Assembly (NCBI GenBank): GCA_009741485.1
Contig: CM019229.1
Span: 4,244,385-4,308,384, forward strand
Length of the DNA stretch: 64,000 bases
Source of the DNA: Malurus cyaneus samueli
Taxonomy: Eukaryota; Chordata; Aves; Passeriformes; Maluridae
Reading direction: 5' to 3'
Translations under genes and position numbers: made by a program
The notes under the pieces: model-generated
Seen by the model: only the letters and a program-made list of their open reading frames with translations
What the model was told of the DNA's origin: nothing
Databases searched by the model: none
In this document: in pieces, positions 35,956-47,184 of the stretch
Position numbering within the stretch: the stretch's first letter is position 1
How the letters are laid out: every line of letters begins with the position of its first letter

Positions 35956-36372
35956 AAGATGATCAGAGGGATGGAACACCTTTCCTGTGAGGAAAAGCTG
36001 AGAGAGCTGGGATTGTTCAACTTGGAGAAGGATTAGGGGTGACCTAATTGCAGCCTTCCAGTACCTGGAGGGAGCTGGAAAGGGGTTTTGGACAAGGGCA
36101 TGGAATGACAGGATAAAGAGAATGGCTTCAAACAGCAAATGGGAAGGGATGGATGGGATATTGGGAAAGAATTGTTCCCTGGGAGGGTGGGCAGGCCCTG
36201 GCACAGGGTACCCAGAGAAGCTGTGGCTGCCCCTGGATCCCTGGCAGTGCCCAAGGCCAGGCTGGACATTGGGGCTGGGAGCAGCCTGGGACAGTGGGAG
36301 ACCATGGCAGGGGCGTGGAACAACATTGTCTTTAAGGTTCCTTCCAACTCAAACATCCAGTGATTCTGACTC
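35956..36372 (+). mobile_element. CR1 LINE 3' fragment, plus strand
   Basis: About 415 bp runs in CR1 sense orientation. Landmarks are GAGAGAGCTGGGATTGTTCA, a 'ggggtgacctaattgcagccttccagtacc' segment, and 'gcccaaggccaggctggac'. It ends near TTTAAGGTTCCTTCCAACTC. The terminal ATTCTATG-type octamer is decayed to ATTCTG. It is 5'-truncated with no intact reading frame. Confidence 0.93.
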
Positions 36373-36549
36373 TGTGGTTTTCCCCTGAACACAGCCATGT
36401 TTGTGGTGCAACAGGTGAGGAACTCACAAATCCTCTCCTCCTTTTCATCAAAAGCTCATTTTAAACACAGTAGCGATGACTACTTTTGGTTCTAAAACAC
36501 ACAAAAAAGAAGAAGAAAAAAACAAAACCAACCCAAACACGTAAAACTG

Positions 36550-36700
36550 GAAGCCCATCCTTTGAGCAGCATGCGTGAGTTTATTCCCATGTGCCGCCAT
36601 GGAGCTGATCACAAGCATTGAGGCAATTTCACATTCAAATAAACACACAGGAAGCGTTTATGGGAATGGCTCATCATGGAAACAAATGGGGCCGTGCGCT
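36550..36700. promoter_or_regulatory. intronic island, candidate conserved noncoding element
   Basis: About 150 bp of complex, non-repetitive sequence contains CAAATAAACACACAGGAAGC and a GCATGCGTGAGTTTATTCCC stretch. It lies 0.9 kb downstream of an ASTN2 exon. Function is inferred only from appearance. Confidence 0.2.
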
Positions 36701-37561
36701 GCCGCGGTGGGCACCGGCATCTATCTGGCTGCCGTGCTCTGCCGAGGCGCAGCTCCCTGCGCTGAACAAATGGAGGGAGAGGACCCACTGTGCTATTTTT
36801 AAATTGCTTCCCAACGGAGTTATTTCCCGACAGTGATTTTTCAAACCCAGCAGCAGCGGCAGCAAAACTCATCCTTTCCTCCTCCACCAAACAGCTCGGG
36901 CTGAGAGGAGAGAGTCCTGAGCACGAACTGATCCGGGGTGACCGCAGGAAACGCGGGCACTGATTTCAAGCTGAGGATGATATTTCGGTTTCTCGGCTTC
37001 TCTAACTCACAAAAGAGCCTGAAGGGACTCGGGTCTACAAATCCCTGCCCCAACCCTCATTTTGAATTTGTTCCTTTTAATTGCCTTTGTGCCAAGAGGA
37101 AAGCTGGGAAATTTTCATCCAACGGATGCTTTGCATGGGAAATAAAGGGCAGAAAACAGGAGTTCAGAGCGAGGGATTGCCAAGGTAACCAACCCTGACA
37201 GCTGCACTGGTGCCAGGACGATGACAGACACAATCACTCCCCACTGGTGCAGCTTTGGGGAAGTGCCAGGGCATGTGGAGGGTAACTGATATTAGAAACC
37301 AGCAAAGAAACCACAAAGCTCAGCAACATCCCCGGGAAATGGGATTTATGGCTCCTGCATAGTGCTGCTCCACAGAAACAGCACACCTAGGGATGTCCAC
37401 ACAAACAGCACATCTAGGGATGTCCTTACCACACCAACTGCTATGGCTGTCCTTTACACTCGGGCAGAATCAGACACCAGCACCAACGGGAACAGTCAAG
37501 GTGCTCATTTTTTTATTTTTTTTTCCCCTGGCAAGTGTGGGATCACAGGGTCCCTCTGTAC

Positions 37562-37669
37562 CTTTGCTTCGCCTCCGGCTCCGGTACTGCTCCGTGTAGA
37601 AGGTGAGCTGCGTTTCATCGTCCGCCTCTGAGCCTGAGTTGCCTTTGGCACGGCCAAACCCGATCCCAC
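37562..37669 (-). CDS. ASTN2: astrotactin-2, internal exon (2nd visible), cytosolic linker
   Basis: This 108-nt exon encodes GIGFGRAKGNSGSEA followed by DETQLTFYTEQYRSRRRSK. It is the part of the cytosolic segment between the two membrane helices that runs up to the second helix. It combines an acidic patch (SEADDE) and a basic run (RSRRRSK). Acceptor CCCTGCAG/GT and donor AAAG/GTACAG are both canonical. Phase is 1-1 and length is a multiple of three. The reading joins smoothly to ...RPRG on the 5' side and to GSMKSPVNK on the 3' side. Confidence 0.94.
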
Positions 37670-38701
37670 CTGCAGGGAACAGAGGAGAAGATCAGCCCTG
37701 GCAGCTGGGATGCTCAGGAGCAGGCAGAGCCAGCATGCCCCACTCCTGGATAAGGTTTTTTTTTTTTGCTTGGGGTCACCAGGAGTGACCAGGAACTTTC
37801 ACCATTCATGATTTCATCCAAAATCAACACCCCACGGTGACTATTGTGGTGTGGATGCGAGAAGATGCTTTCTAGCCTCAGAAATACAAAATACAAATGG
37901 ATTTCAAGGGACTGGCAGAGAAAACCCGTGAGCATGGCAGCTGCTCTCCTCAAGGACACCTGCACGGTGAAGTTTGGTGAATTTTAGGTGTTTGCTTCAA
38001 AGCAAAATCAGCAGGGACAAGCAGTACGGGGTGAACACAGCATTGGGGGGCACCCAGCACCCTTCTGAAGGTCCTTCCTGCCTCCCTCAGGACCCACTGT
38101 GGCCCATCTGCTCCCCCAGCTCGCTGTGACAGCCAGCAGCACATCCCTGCAGCGGTCAGGACCGACAGGAGCAGGGCTGGCCCTGGTTTCACCCGGCTTC
38201 CTCCTCTCTGGGATGCAGCAGGAGCCCAGCTGGCTCCATCCCCAGACCCACCAAGGAGCGACGGATGCTTAAAAAGCACCACAGACTCTAATTGGCACAA
38301 GTCCTTCAATCTTTGCAGAGCTTAAAGCAAAGAGGCCTCTGGGGGCTGACAGTGGCCCTTTAAACTGCCATTAAAATATTTTACTGTTTTTAAAAAATCT
38401 TTTATTCTAGGCAGCAGCGCAATTTCCCCGTTTCTTGGCAGGAGCACAGAAAATGAGCGGTGCCTTCTGCCCTCTGAAATCTTTAATCACGGTGATGAGA
38501 GGTGGCTGGCAGGGACACTGGGAGCTCGGCACGTGGCTCCTGCCCTGGCCATGCCCTGACCTGGCTGGGCAGTGCCCTCCAGGCAGCCCCACCAGCGGGG
38601 CAGGGAGAGGCTGTGTGGGTTCCTGTCCTCCTGGAGGCAGCTGGAAGGGTCAGTGCTGGAATACAGCAGGGTTTGGTGCTTGTTCAAGGGGGCTGAGGGT
38701 T

Positions 38702-39125
38702 AGAGACCCCAAACCGGACCCATTGTCAGCCCCTCCTATAAACCCCAAACCATGACCCACCTTCAGACCCTCCCACAGACCCCAAACCAGACCCACTGTC
38801 AGCCCCCCTTATAGACCCCAAATCAGACCCACTGTCAGCCCCTCTTACAGACCCCAAACCAGACCCCAAACCAGACCCATTGTCAGCCCCTCTTACAGAC
38901 CCCAAAACAGACCCACCTTCAGCCCCTCTTATAGACCCCAACCAGACCCATTGTCAGCCCAAAAACAGACCCACCTTCATCCCCTCTTACAGACCCCAAA
39001 CTGGACTGATTGTCAGCCCCTCTTACAGACCCAAACCAGGCAACATCATCAGCCCCTCTTATAGACCCCAAATCAGACACACCCTCAGCCTTTCTTACAG
39101 ACCTCAAACCATGACCCACCATCAG
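38702..39125. repeat. 36-bp minisatellite, about 12 units
   Basis: The unit is CCCACTGTCAGCCCCTCTTA followed by CAGACCCCAAACCAGA. Some units are shortened or joined. The unit is a multiple of three, so open frames across it encode repetitive Pro/Asp-rich (plus) or Gly/Ser-rich (minus) peptides that are not genes. Confidence 0.94.
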
Positions 39126-40442
39126 GCACAAACACCACAACAAATACCCAATGCCTCAATAAACCCGCACCAAGGGGTCTGAAAGGCACAGCAGAGTGGT
39201 AAAACCAATCAGTCTTATTTGCAGCAGTGAGGGAAATCTTAATTAACCCAGGTTCCTAATGCAGGCCCTTGGGCAAGCGGCCAGGGCTGCAGCCCTGTTA
39301 CACATCCCCTCCTGACAGAGCAGGGGCTGCAGCAGTGGCCAGGGCTGGGGGACAGACTCCCCCACCCCTGAGAGCTCAGCACAGCATCACCCCTGCCTGG
39401 GAGAGGGAGCTGGGCACTGCCAGCGCAGGGAGGACACAGCACTTCCCTCTGTCACCTTCCCGTGCTCCAGAGCTGTCCCTTTTCACACAAACAGATGGCT
39501 GGGGTGGGCAGAGCCAGTGCTGACGCCTGTGCCCACCCAGGCCAGGAGCAGTGGCGCTCTCTGTGCTGTCACAACCCGCTGAGGTGACCAGGCAGCTGGC
39601 ACAGGCAGCAGCTGCTCCGCCAGCCACCGGCCCAGCCCCCTCCGGCCGCTCAGCGTTTGTGTGCCGCCTGCGTCTCCGTGATGGATGGAGCTGACATGTT
39701 AAATTACTCAGGCTGGATGTCTTCAGAGAGCTGGTGACAGCGATATTGCATTTTCTGATTACCCAGCACTGAGCAGGATGTATAAATACAGCAGTTGTGA
39801 GACCCGGCGCAGGTCCCCAGCCCGCAGCGGAAACGTCTCCTCTGACCCAACATGCAGTGCCAGAGGTCAGCCTGGAAACACGAGCCTGGCTGCCAGGGAT
39901 GTGCTTTTACACCTCTGTGCCATCAGGGATGCTGCCACACACCTTGGTGGTGGGTTTGACACCTTAGAACCCAGCTGAGGCAACCTGGAGGATGCAAGGA
40001 CGCTAATCCTCAGGTAATCTGGCCATGAACCTGATTTTGTGTTTAACTGGACCCAAAATCTGGCCAAATCAGCCCTGTGAGACATTTCTAATTGGGCAAT
40101 GCCTCCTGCCCCAGCTCCATGAGCAGCTTTGGTCACTCATCAGGGCACAGGGCTGAGGATAATCACCATGGGACAAAGGATGCTCACTGTTCACAAGCAG
40201 TGGGTGAGCAAGCACAACATCCCCCTAAAGCCAAGCAGCCCTGCCTGGTGAGCATCCCCTTTCCTCTAAAAACAGCGAGAAAACCACCAAGAATCAGAAG
40301 ACAAAAAGATCTTCATCACTGCAATTGGTTACAAATCAGAGTAAGATGTTTAAAAGGCAGGGAACAGGGAAACTGCAACTTCTAAGAGCTGGTGATCAGA
40401 AATGCACTGACAACTCTCTGCAGCAGCTCCCACTGGGAGATA

Positions 40443-40557
40443 ACCCAGATTACTCCACCCTCTTTACACCCAGATTACTCCACCCTCTTTACACCCAGAT
40501 TACTCCACCCTCTTTACACCCAGTTTACTCCACTCTCTTTACACCCAGTTTACTCCT
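40443..40557. repeat. 25-bp minisatellite, about 4.5 units
   Basis: ACCCAGATTACTCCACCCTC followed by TTTAC repeats at exact 25-bp spacing. Later units change GATT to GTTT. The near-identity of units suggests recent expansion. Confidence 0.93.
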
Positions 40558-43500
40558 GCTTTTTAAACTGGAGGACAAACAAAGCTCCCTTTTCACACCT
40601 GGCCCCGTTTCCCTTTTCACGATGCAGTGGGGTAGGAGCAGGCAGGGAGGGGGAGCTGGAGGAAGATGCTCGTGTTTCTAATCCTGTTTGCAGATTTACA
40701 AGCTCGTTAATCCCTTCAAATGGATCTCAGCTCAGCCAGGCGCCAGGGCAGGGTGCTTATTCTGAGCGCAGCATTAATTTAGCGGGGAGCAAGGCGGGGT
40801 GCCAAGGCAAACACCTCGTTAGGTGTCATTAACGATGGTCCCGCTAATTCTGAGTGGGGATAAGGAAATAAAAAAATAAAAAAATAAAAATTCAGGAATC
40901 AGAGGCTGCATTATCCCCAAAGGCTTTTTGTTAGCTGAAGCCACGTGTTGTGTTTTTTAAAGTGAGGGTTTTGTCATTAAAGAGGAAATAAAAAGCAAAC
41001 ATGACATTTTTAATCCCTTCCCCGAAGCCAGGAGGTCGCAGAACATCTCAGGGAAAGAACTGTAGATGTAAAAGGAATCAAAACTGAGTTAAAATAAAGA
41101 AAGAAGTAACAGCAACTATTTGGATAACTCCCATCTGAGGTCAAGCTGACCTCAGACATTTAATTCTGCCGAATTGGATGTTATAATAGAAGTGGAAGCT
41201 TGATTTTTCCCCCAGCAGTGCCACCTTGGGTGACATCTTTGTGCATCCCTCTGCCCTGCAGCCACTATCGATGGAAAAAGGATCTTCTGCATCTTTTTCT
41301 CCAGAAAAAGGACCAAACCTGTACATACCACAGAATTCACGACCCATGACTTCCTGATTGACTATATTGGGTTCATCCCACTCCACACTCACTCACACCA
41401 TGCAATTTTGTCTCCTGGGTGTTCAACAAGCTCCTGTGTTCCCAGGAGCTGGGAGGAGATGAGTTTTTTCCCAATACAAACCGGATGTAGAAAACCCTGC
41501 CAGCACAGCAGCGAGGTCCGTGCACTAAGAGCTGGCAGGGCAATGCAATTAGCTAAGTGGAAATTTTCAGTTTAATTAATTCAACCCTGAAAAGAGCACC
41601 AGCCAACTGGAAAAAAAAAAAACAACCCAAATGTGGTCAGAGAAAGGTAAATTATATTCAGATCTAAGGAGGGGGGAAAAAATAATATACGAAATATTTT
41701 CTTTTGAAACTTACCCAGTCAACACAAAAAAAAAAAAAAAAAAAAAAAATAGGATTAAAAAAAAAAAAAACCCTTTCAAATGAAGTGCCCTGTGGCAGGG
41801 GTATGTTCACACACTGGCTTCACACACAGCTGAGGAAAACTCCTCCTCTTCATGGATCTTCCCTTTTCCTTCTTTTCCTACCCGAAACATCCCTCCCCAG
41901 TGCAGGCATTGCAATGAGCCCATGGCTGCCACTGTGAAAAACTGGGACCCTGCTGAACTCAGACAGCACCTCTGGTACAGCCTGGAGGCTTTTATTGTCA
42001 CCAAGGGCCAGCTCAAAGAGCTGGACACGATGTTTTGACTCGGGTGAGGTGAAAGCTCCCAGCTGACACCCAGAAAAGTAAAATGTGATATTCCACAGGC
42101 AATACAGGATGGACAGACAGGGCAAGGGGGAAGCAGAGGTGTCCTGGCAAAAGCAGGGACTATGGATGAGCCCAGCTGAGCCTGAGCTCTGCTCCCTCAG
42201 GGAGTTTTGGGTAACTCAGGGCTCAGCCAAGACCTCCAAACCACAAGAACTGCAACCCCAATAAGCAGCACATCCCCACGAACAGCGCACCCTGTCTCAG
42301 GAGAAGGACCATTAGGGGTTATTTCTTCCCAAATGCAGAGTGTTTTTAAAGCCCTGCCCCAGGAGAGGGCACCAGACCCCCTCTGTGCATACACAGCCAC
42401 CTCCCAGCGCCGGGGCTGGGCACGCAGGGTGCTCCATGGGTCAAACCCACCCCTCAGCCCCCGGGGCATCGCTCCCCTGCTCTGGGGCAGCCAGGCTGGG
42501 ATGCTCTGGGGCTGCAGTTCAGGATCAGTAAACCCTCTGGAACGCAGCATCCTTGCCTCCAGTGCTGCCAGCCCCCAGCAGAAACCTCTTCCTTCCAGCC
42601 CAGCCCTCCCAGCCCTCGGGTCTCTCCATCCTCGCTCTCCCTCAATTATTTATAAGCTCTGAATGTGCTTCACTCCACAGAAGCGTTTAGGGAGAAAGGT
42701 TGTATGAAAGAGGCATTAGACAAAATAAAGTTATACGGCACTGTAAATAGAGAGGGTGGTGTGGTTTGGGTTATTTTCTTTCTGTAAAAGTCAATCTGCT
42801 TGGGAAAACAGCACCTTTCCCAGAGCTGCTGGGAACACTGAGGGCAGGATCAGGTTTAATGAGGAGCAGTGGGCAGCAGCTTAAGCACACTCAGAGCAGG
42901 GAAGTGAAGCAAGGCAAAGTTTATCCCAGATTTGTTTCCCTTGGGCAGGGGGTCGGGTCGGTTTTTGGTTTGGATGGTTTATCCCATCCTGCCGAAGGAG
43001 CAGCACTCGCAAACCCTTTCAGAGCCTTTCCATAGAGGAGGAAATCCTTCTGCTCTGTGCAGCTCCTGCAGGGAGAACGCTCCAGCTGTAGGGCTTTGAT
43101 GAGGTTAAACATTAATTAAATCAAACCACAAGAAAATAATTACACACATGCATCCATCAGGCTGACTTGTCACTACCCAGAAACAAAGTTGGATGCAAAC
43201 CCCATCAGCGGAACTGTCATGCGGCCGTTAGGAGGAAATGAATGCATCCCAAATGGACAATTTCATTTAAGGGGAAGGAAAAAATACCTCTCATGGATTG
43301 CAATGGATTAATGAGGCAAAGAGTTTATGTTTGCAACTGGTTGGAAAATGCAAACACCCCGAGTTTGTTGTGGTATCCTCCTTTCCCCTCAAGGGTGATT
43401 TGCGCTCCAGCCGCTCACCCGCCAGACAGGTAACCACAGGCTGTAAAAACAAAACCTCTGGCACAGGAAAGGCCAGGGAATGGGCAGGGAAAGGCATGGA

Positions 43501-44995
43501 TCAGCTCAGCAATAGTGCCTGGCCCCCATTTCCACAGGCAGAGAGATATTTAAATTCAGAGGGAAAGGGGATGGATGGGATGGGGCTGTGGGGAGCGGGA
43601 TCTCCACACTGGAGATTCTGGGTCCGGCTGGCTTTTTGGAGCTGCCCACTGATGTCTGCTGATTGAGACCTTAAAATCTCCTTTTTAGGGCATGCTGGTG
43701 AGGGATCCCCATGTCTGGGGATACAGAGTGTCCTCCTGAACGCCATGGGACCATTCTGCCCACAGGTCCAGAACACTGGGTACAAACCAAGCTCATGTTC
43801 TCATATTGAGAAAATGAGTGTGGAGAAATAGAGAGAGACCAAAGACGCTCTTGTCCTGATATCCACTGACTGTTGCTGAGTCCACGGGGGCATAGAGGAA
43901 TGCTGGGGAGGTGGGAAATGGGTGGGGGGGTCCCCAGGGATTAGGGACAACAGGCTGGCTCAGGGCCATGCTCTGCTCCCACACAGCCAGTGGCTCTGCC
44001 TGCAGCTGAGCATTGTGCCTCCTGAGCTCAGCTGCAAGGATTAACTGACTTGTTCCATTAGTGACCAAAAAGCCTCTTACCTTCAGGCAGTTCAAAAGTG
44101 AAATAATAATACACCCCCACACACAAACACAAAAAAAAAAAAAAAAAAAAAAAAAACAGGCTGGAGAAAAATCAGAGAAACTTTCCCTGACAGTCCCTGT
44201 GGACCCCAGAGCACCCACACACACACAGTGAAACCCAGAGACACGTATTTGAATAACTACTAGAAAATAAACCAAATAATTTAAACCAGTTAAAGAGTCA
44301 GACATTTTCTTCACACTAAGTAAATAATTTATGGGCAGAGCTATAATAAAAAAAAAAAGCCCTCTCGGCCAGCCCAGGCTGTATCGCAGGAAAATGATCA
44401 GGAATAAAAGATCGCATTTCAGAGTCATAAATAAATGAAAAACAAAGCCAACAGTAAACAGAAGGAAAGTATTTCCTTCCCAGCTCCCAGTGCTGCCACA
44501 AATACCCTCAGTGCACTGGCAGACTGGGCCATCATCCCATCATCTCTGAAGGGATCTGATGTCTCCTCCTCTCCTCCACAGATGGAAATCTGGACCCAAA
44601 CCCTTGGCACAGCTTTGTGTGGCACAGCCTTTATATCCATGAATGCTGCTCCCACCCTCTGTGCAGCTCCTAAAAGGAGAGCCCAAAAACCCCTGAGCAT
44701 GAGAAAGCAGAAAGAAGCCCCAGTGGTGTGTATTAATGCCAAAGTGAATTTCACCCTTCTGTTAAACAAAAACTTGACAAGAAACCGTGTTTCAGTGCCA
44801 CCTGGGTTAGCTGGGTGGCTGGCAGGCGCTCTGGGGAGGGGACATGCTGTGACACAAACACCTCCATGGACCACCCAGAGGCTGTGCGTGGCGTTTGCCC
44901 CTCTCTCCGCCCAGCACACAGCAGCTCTGGTGTCCCCATGCTCAGCAGTGAGGATGAGGAAGCTCTCCCCTTCCTCCCCAGCCGTGGGCACCTAC

Positions 44996-45141
44996 CTCGG
45001 GGCCGGCTGCGGCGTTTCGTCGGCCCACGGAGGTGCTGCGCAGCGCGGGCTGCAGCTGCCCGATCTCGATGGGCGTGTTGGGCGGAACTCTCCTTGAACT
45101 TCTGCATCAGGGACTCCACCGTCTCCTGCGTCACTCGGCAG
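44996..45141 (-). pseudogene. ASTN2: frameshifted duplicate of the ASTN2 linker exon (probable assembly error)
   Basis: This 146-nt copy of the 150-nt exon at 49848-49997 has lost four bases at three sites. One C is missing in the TTTC/GTCGG stretch, two bases in the GTTGG(T)GCGGA(A)ACTC stretch, and one C in TCAC(C)TCGG. The splice borders are preserved but the frame is lost. Because it lies in copy A next to an N gap, and the losses are single bases typical of raw long reads, I read it as sequencing error rather than a real pseudoexon. Confidence 0.85.
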
Positions 45142-46676
45142 CTGCAACACCAGCAAAGGGGCTGTGGTTAGAGGGGGGCTGGGGCACAGTGTCCCCATTG
45201 CCCGTGAAAACCTTCCCTTGTGTAAGGCAGAGTCGAGTCCTGGGACAGGAGCTCTCCCAGTCCCCTCTGATGTCACCCACAGGGACCCATCCGGTGCTTT
45301 TCAGATCTTACAAAAGCCACAGAAATCAGAAAATCGTGAGTTTATGGAAATTACATTTTCCACGCTGCTTTCCAGCATTTTGAGTATTCCCTGTCTCTCT
45401 CCCATACACCATGCCCTTACCCAAGTTACAGCCTGCAAGGTTCAGATCATACAGAGCACTGAGCTGGCTTTGGGTCGGGTTTAACTCTGCACAAGGAGCT
45501 CAGAATTGAACCCAAATCATGGCAGCCTTTTAGGGGACCAGGAATTCCCCAAAAAGCAGGTTTGGGATTACGGAGTGATGGGGAAGGCTAGATGGGAGTC
45601 AGGTGAGCAATGTGCAGCTGGTCCAGGAATGCTCTGAGCTGCAGCAGGATTCCTTGGGGTCTCCCAAAGCACTCACACGCTGGGATGCAGCACCTGAGGT
45701 CAAGAAACACCTTCCTGCAATGCCCCACGACACTATGATGATATTAAAGCAATTCCCCTCCTCGTTCTTACACACCCTCAATCCAGAAATACCAAAAAAT
45801 CCTCCCAGAACTTCTAATGAAGTCTCCTGCTGATCTGTGCAATGGGGAGTAACAGGAAGATCATGAAACCACTCACAAAAAGCAAAGATGAAATTTCGGA
45901 TCAAAAGTTTGACCCCTGGGACACAGGGGTCTCCCAGGTTCAACTTTGGCTTGGCCTCTGTCAGCTCCTTGAATAAACTCATTAGCAGGACACAACCTCC
46001 GCCCTGTCTCCATTTCACAGAGTCACAAAGTTCCTCGATGAGCTCCAGAAGCTCCCCCTGCTGCAGCGTGCTGGTGTGGAGATGGCAGGGATCCCAGCTC
46101 CTACAGCCACCCATATCCTGCTTGGATAAGGGGTAAGTGAGCACCCTGGAGCTCCAGCCTGCCAGGAGTTATGGGCTGATGCATCATCCCATCCCATCTC
46201 CAGGATCCAGACACATCGGAGGTGCACGGAGCTCTCAGGTACCCAGCGAGCTCAGGGTGCAGAACCACTCTGCACCACGGATACCAATTCCCTTCCCAGA
46301 ATGGTGCAGGGAGTTTAGAGTTCAGTTGGAAGAGACACCAGCCATGCAGGATGAGGCATTTGTCATTCTAGGTAAGGATTTCACCTAAACACGGAGTCTG
46401 CAGCAGAATATCCAACATCCAGCCATGCTGCAGGGAGCAGAGAGCTCTCGGCACCTGGTGCCACACCAGCCCACCGAGCAGCTCCCCTTCTGCTCCCTAA
46501 ATCCCACAGGTGAAGTCCTCAGCCTCCCCAGGGTGCTTTCCTACCTCTGGGCTGATTCTGAAATCTGCTGGGGCATTGGGATAGGGAGAACCCGAGAGCA
46601 GATCAGGCGGGCTCAGCAGAGATCCCTTCCAGCCTGTGCTGCCATACTGGGAGAGAGGGAGACATCCATCTTCCTA

Positions 46677-46770
46677 CCATCCATTCCCATCCATATCCAT
46701 CATCCATCCATCCATCCATCCATTCCATCCATCACATCCCATCCATACCATCATCCATCATCCATCCATC
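46677..46770. repeat. interrupted ATCC microsatellite (copy A version)
   Basis: This is the counterpart of the array at 51551-51650. Here the ATCC run is broken by ATCATCC, CATTCC and CACATCCC interruptions. The interruptions may be sequencing errors or another allele. Confidence 0.85.
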
Positions 46771-47159
46771 ACCTCCAGCCACACCAAGGCACAGAGAAAC
46801 AAGATCCAACCCACTGCCTGAGTTAAGTGCCGCAGTGGAATCGTTTCAGGAAAGCTCCAGAAAGAAGGGAGCCAAGGGACTAGCTGTATTAAGTCTCTGA
46901 ATTTTCCAATCCAGGCTTCCCTGGAGCCACAGATAAAAGACAGAATTCCCCAAAGCCTCCACATTTAGGGCAGGAGAGCTGAATCCTGCAGGGTTGGGTG
47001 CCCAGCAGGCAGCATCACAAGGGGAAAAAACAATTGAGAGCAGGGAAAGATTTCCAAAGAGCACCCAGTGCCATCCCCACAGCACACAGGGCACCCCAGG
47101 GCCAGGGAAGGATGCTGTGGCAGCACCGAGGTGGCTCAGCCACCGTGTGCACTGGGCAA

Positions 47160-47184
47160 NNNNNNNNNNNNNNNNNNNNNNNNN
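47160..47184. other. assembly gap 1 (25 N)
   Basis: Exactly 25 N separate the end of copy A from the beginning of copy B. The same fixed size recurs at gap 2. A fixed 25-N spacer is what some gap-filling tools leave when contig extensions overfill a gap. The tool identification is inference. Confidence 0.97.

Larger units (their letters stand above)
23314..37561 (-). other. ASTN2: ASTN2 intron (about 14.2 kb)
   Basis: This intron lies between the exons at 37562-37669 and 23167-23313. It contains a MIR/L2-like relic, a 36-bp minisatellite, the 27.3-29.0 kb satellite block, an A tract at 30784-30807, a possible palindromic ancient repeat near 35.0 kb, a plus-strand CR1 fragment and several AT-rich islands. 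No further exon is recognisable. The single-exon gene TRIM32, which sits inside ASTN2 in mammals, is not present here. Confidence 0.85.
42345..47156. other. duplicate copy A, left of gap 1 (probable false duplication)
   Basis: This about 4.81-kb block is nearly identical to 47185-52043 and directly abuts a 25-N gap. Its first about 1.2 kb matches with very few changes. From about 43.6 kb on, scattered 1-3 bp indels appear, many in homopolymers. Its ASTN2 exon copy is broken by three such indel sites. The pattern fits unpolished long-read extension of a contig end past its neighbour better than a real tandem duplication. Confidence 0.88.
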
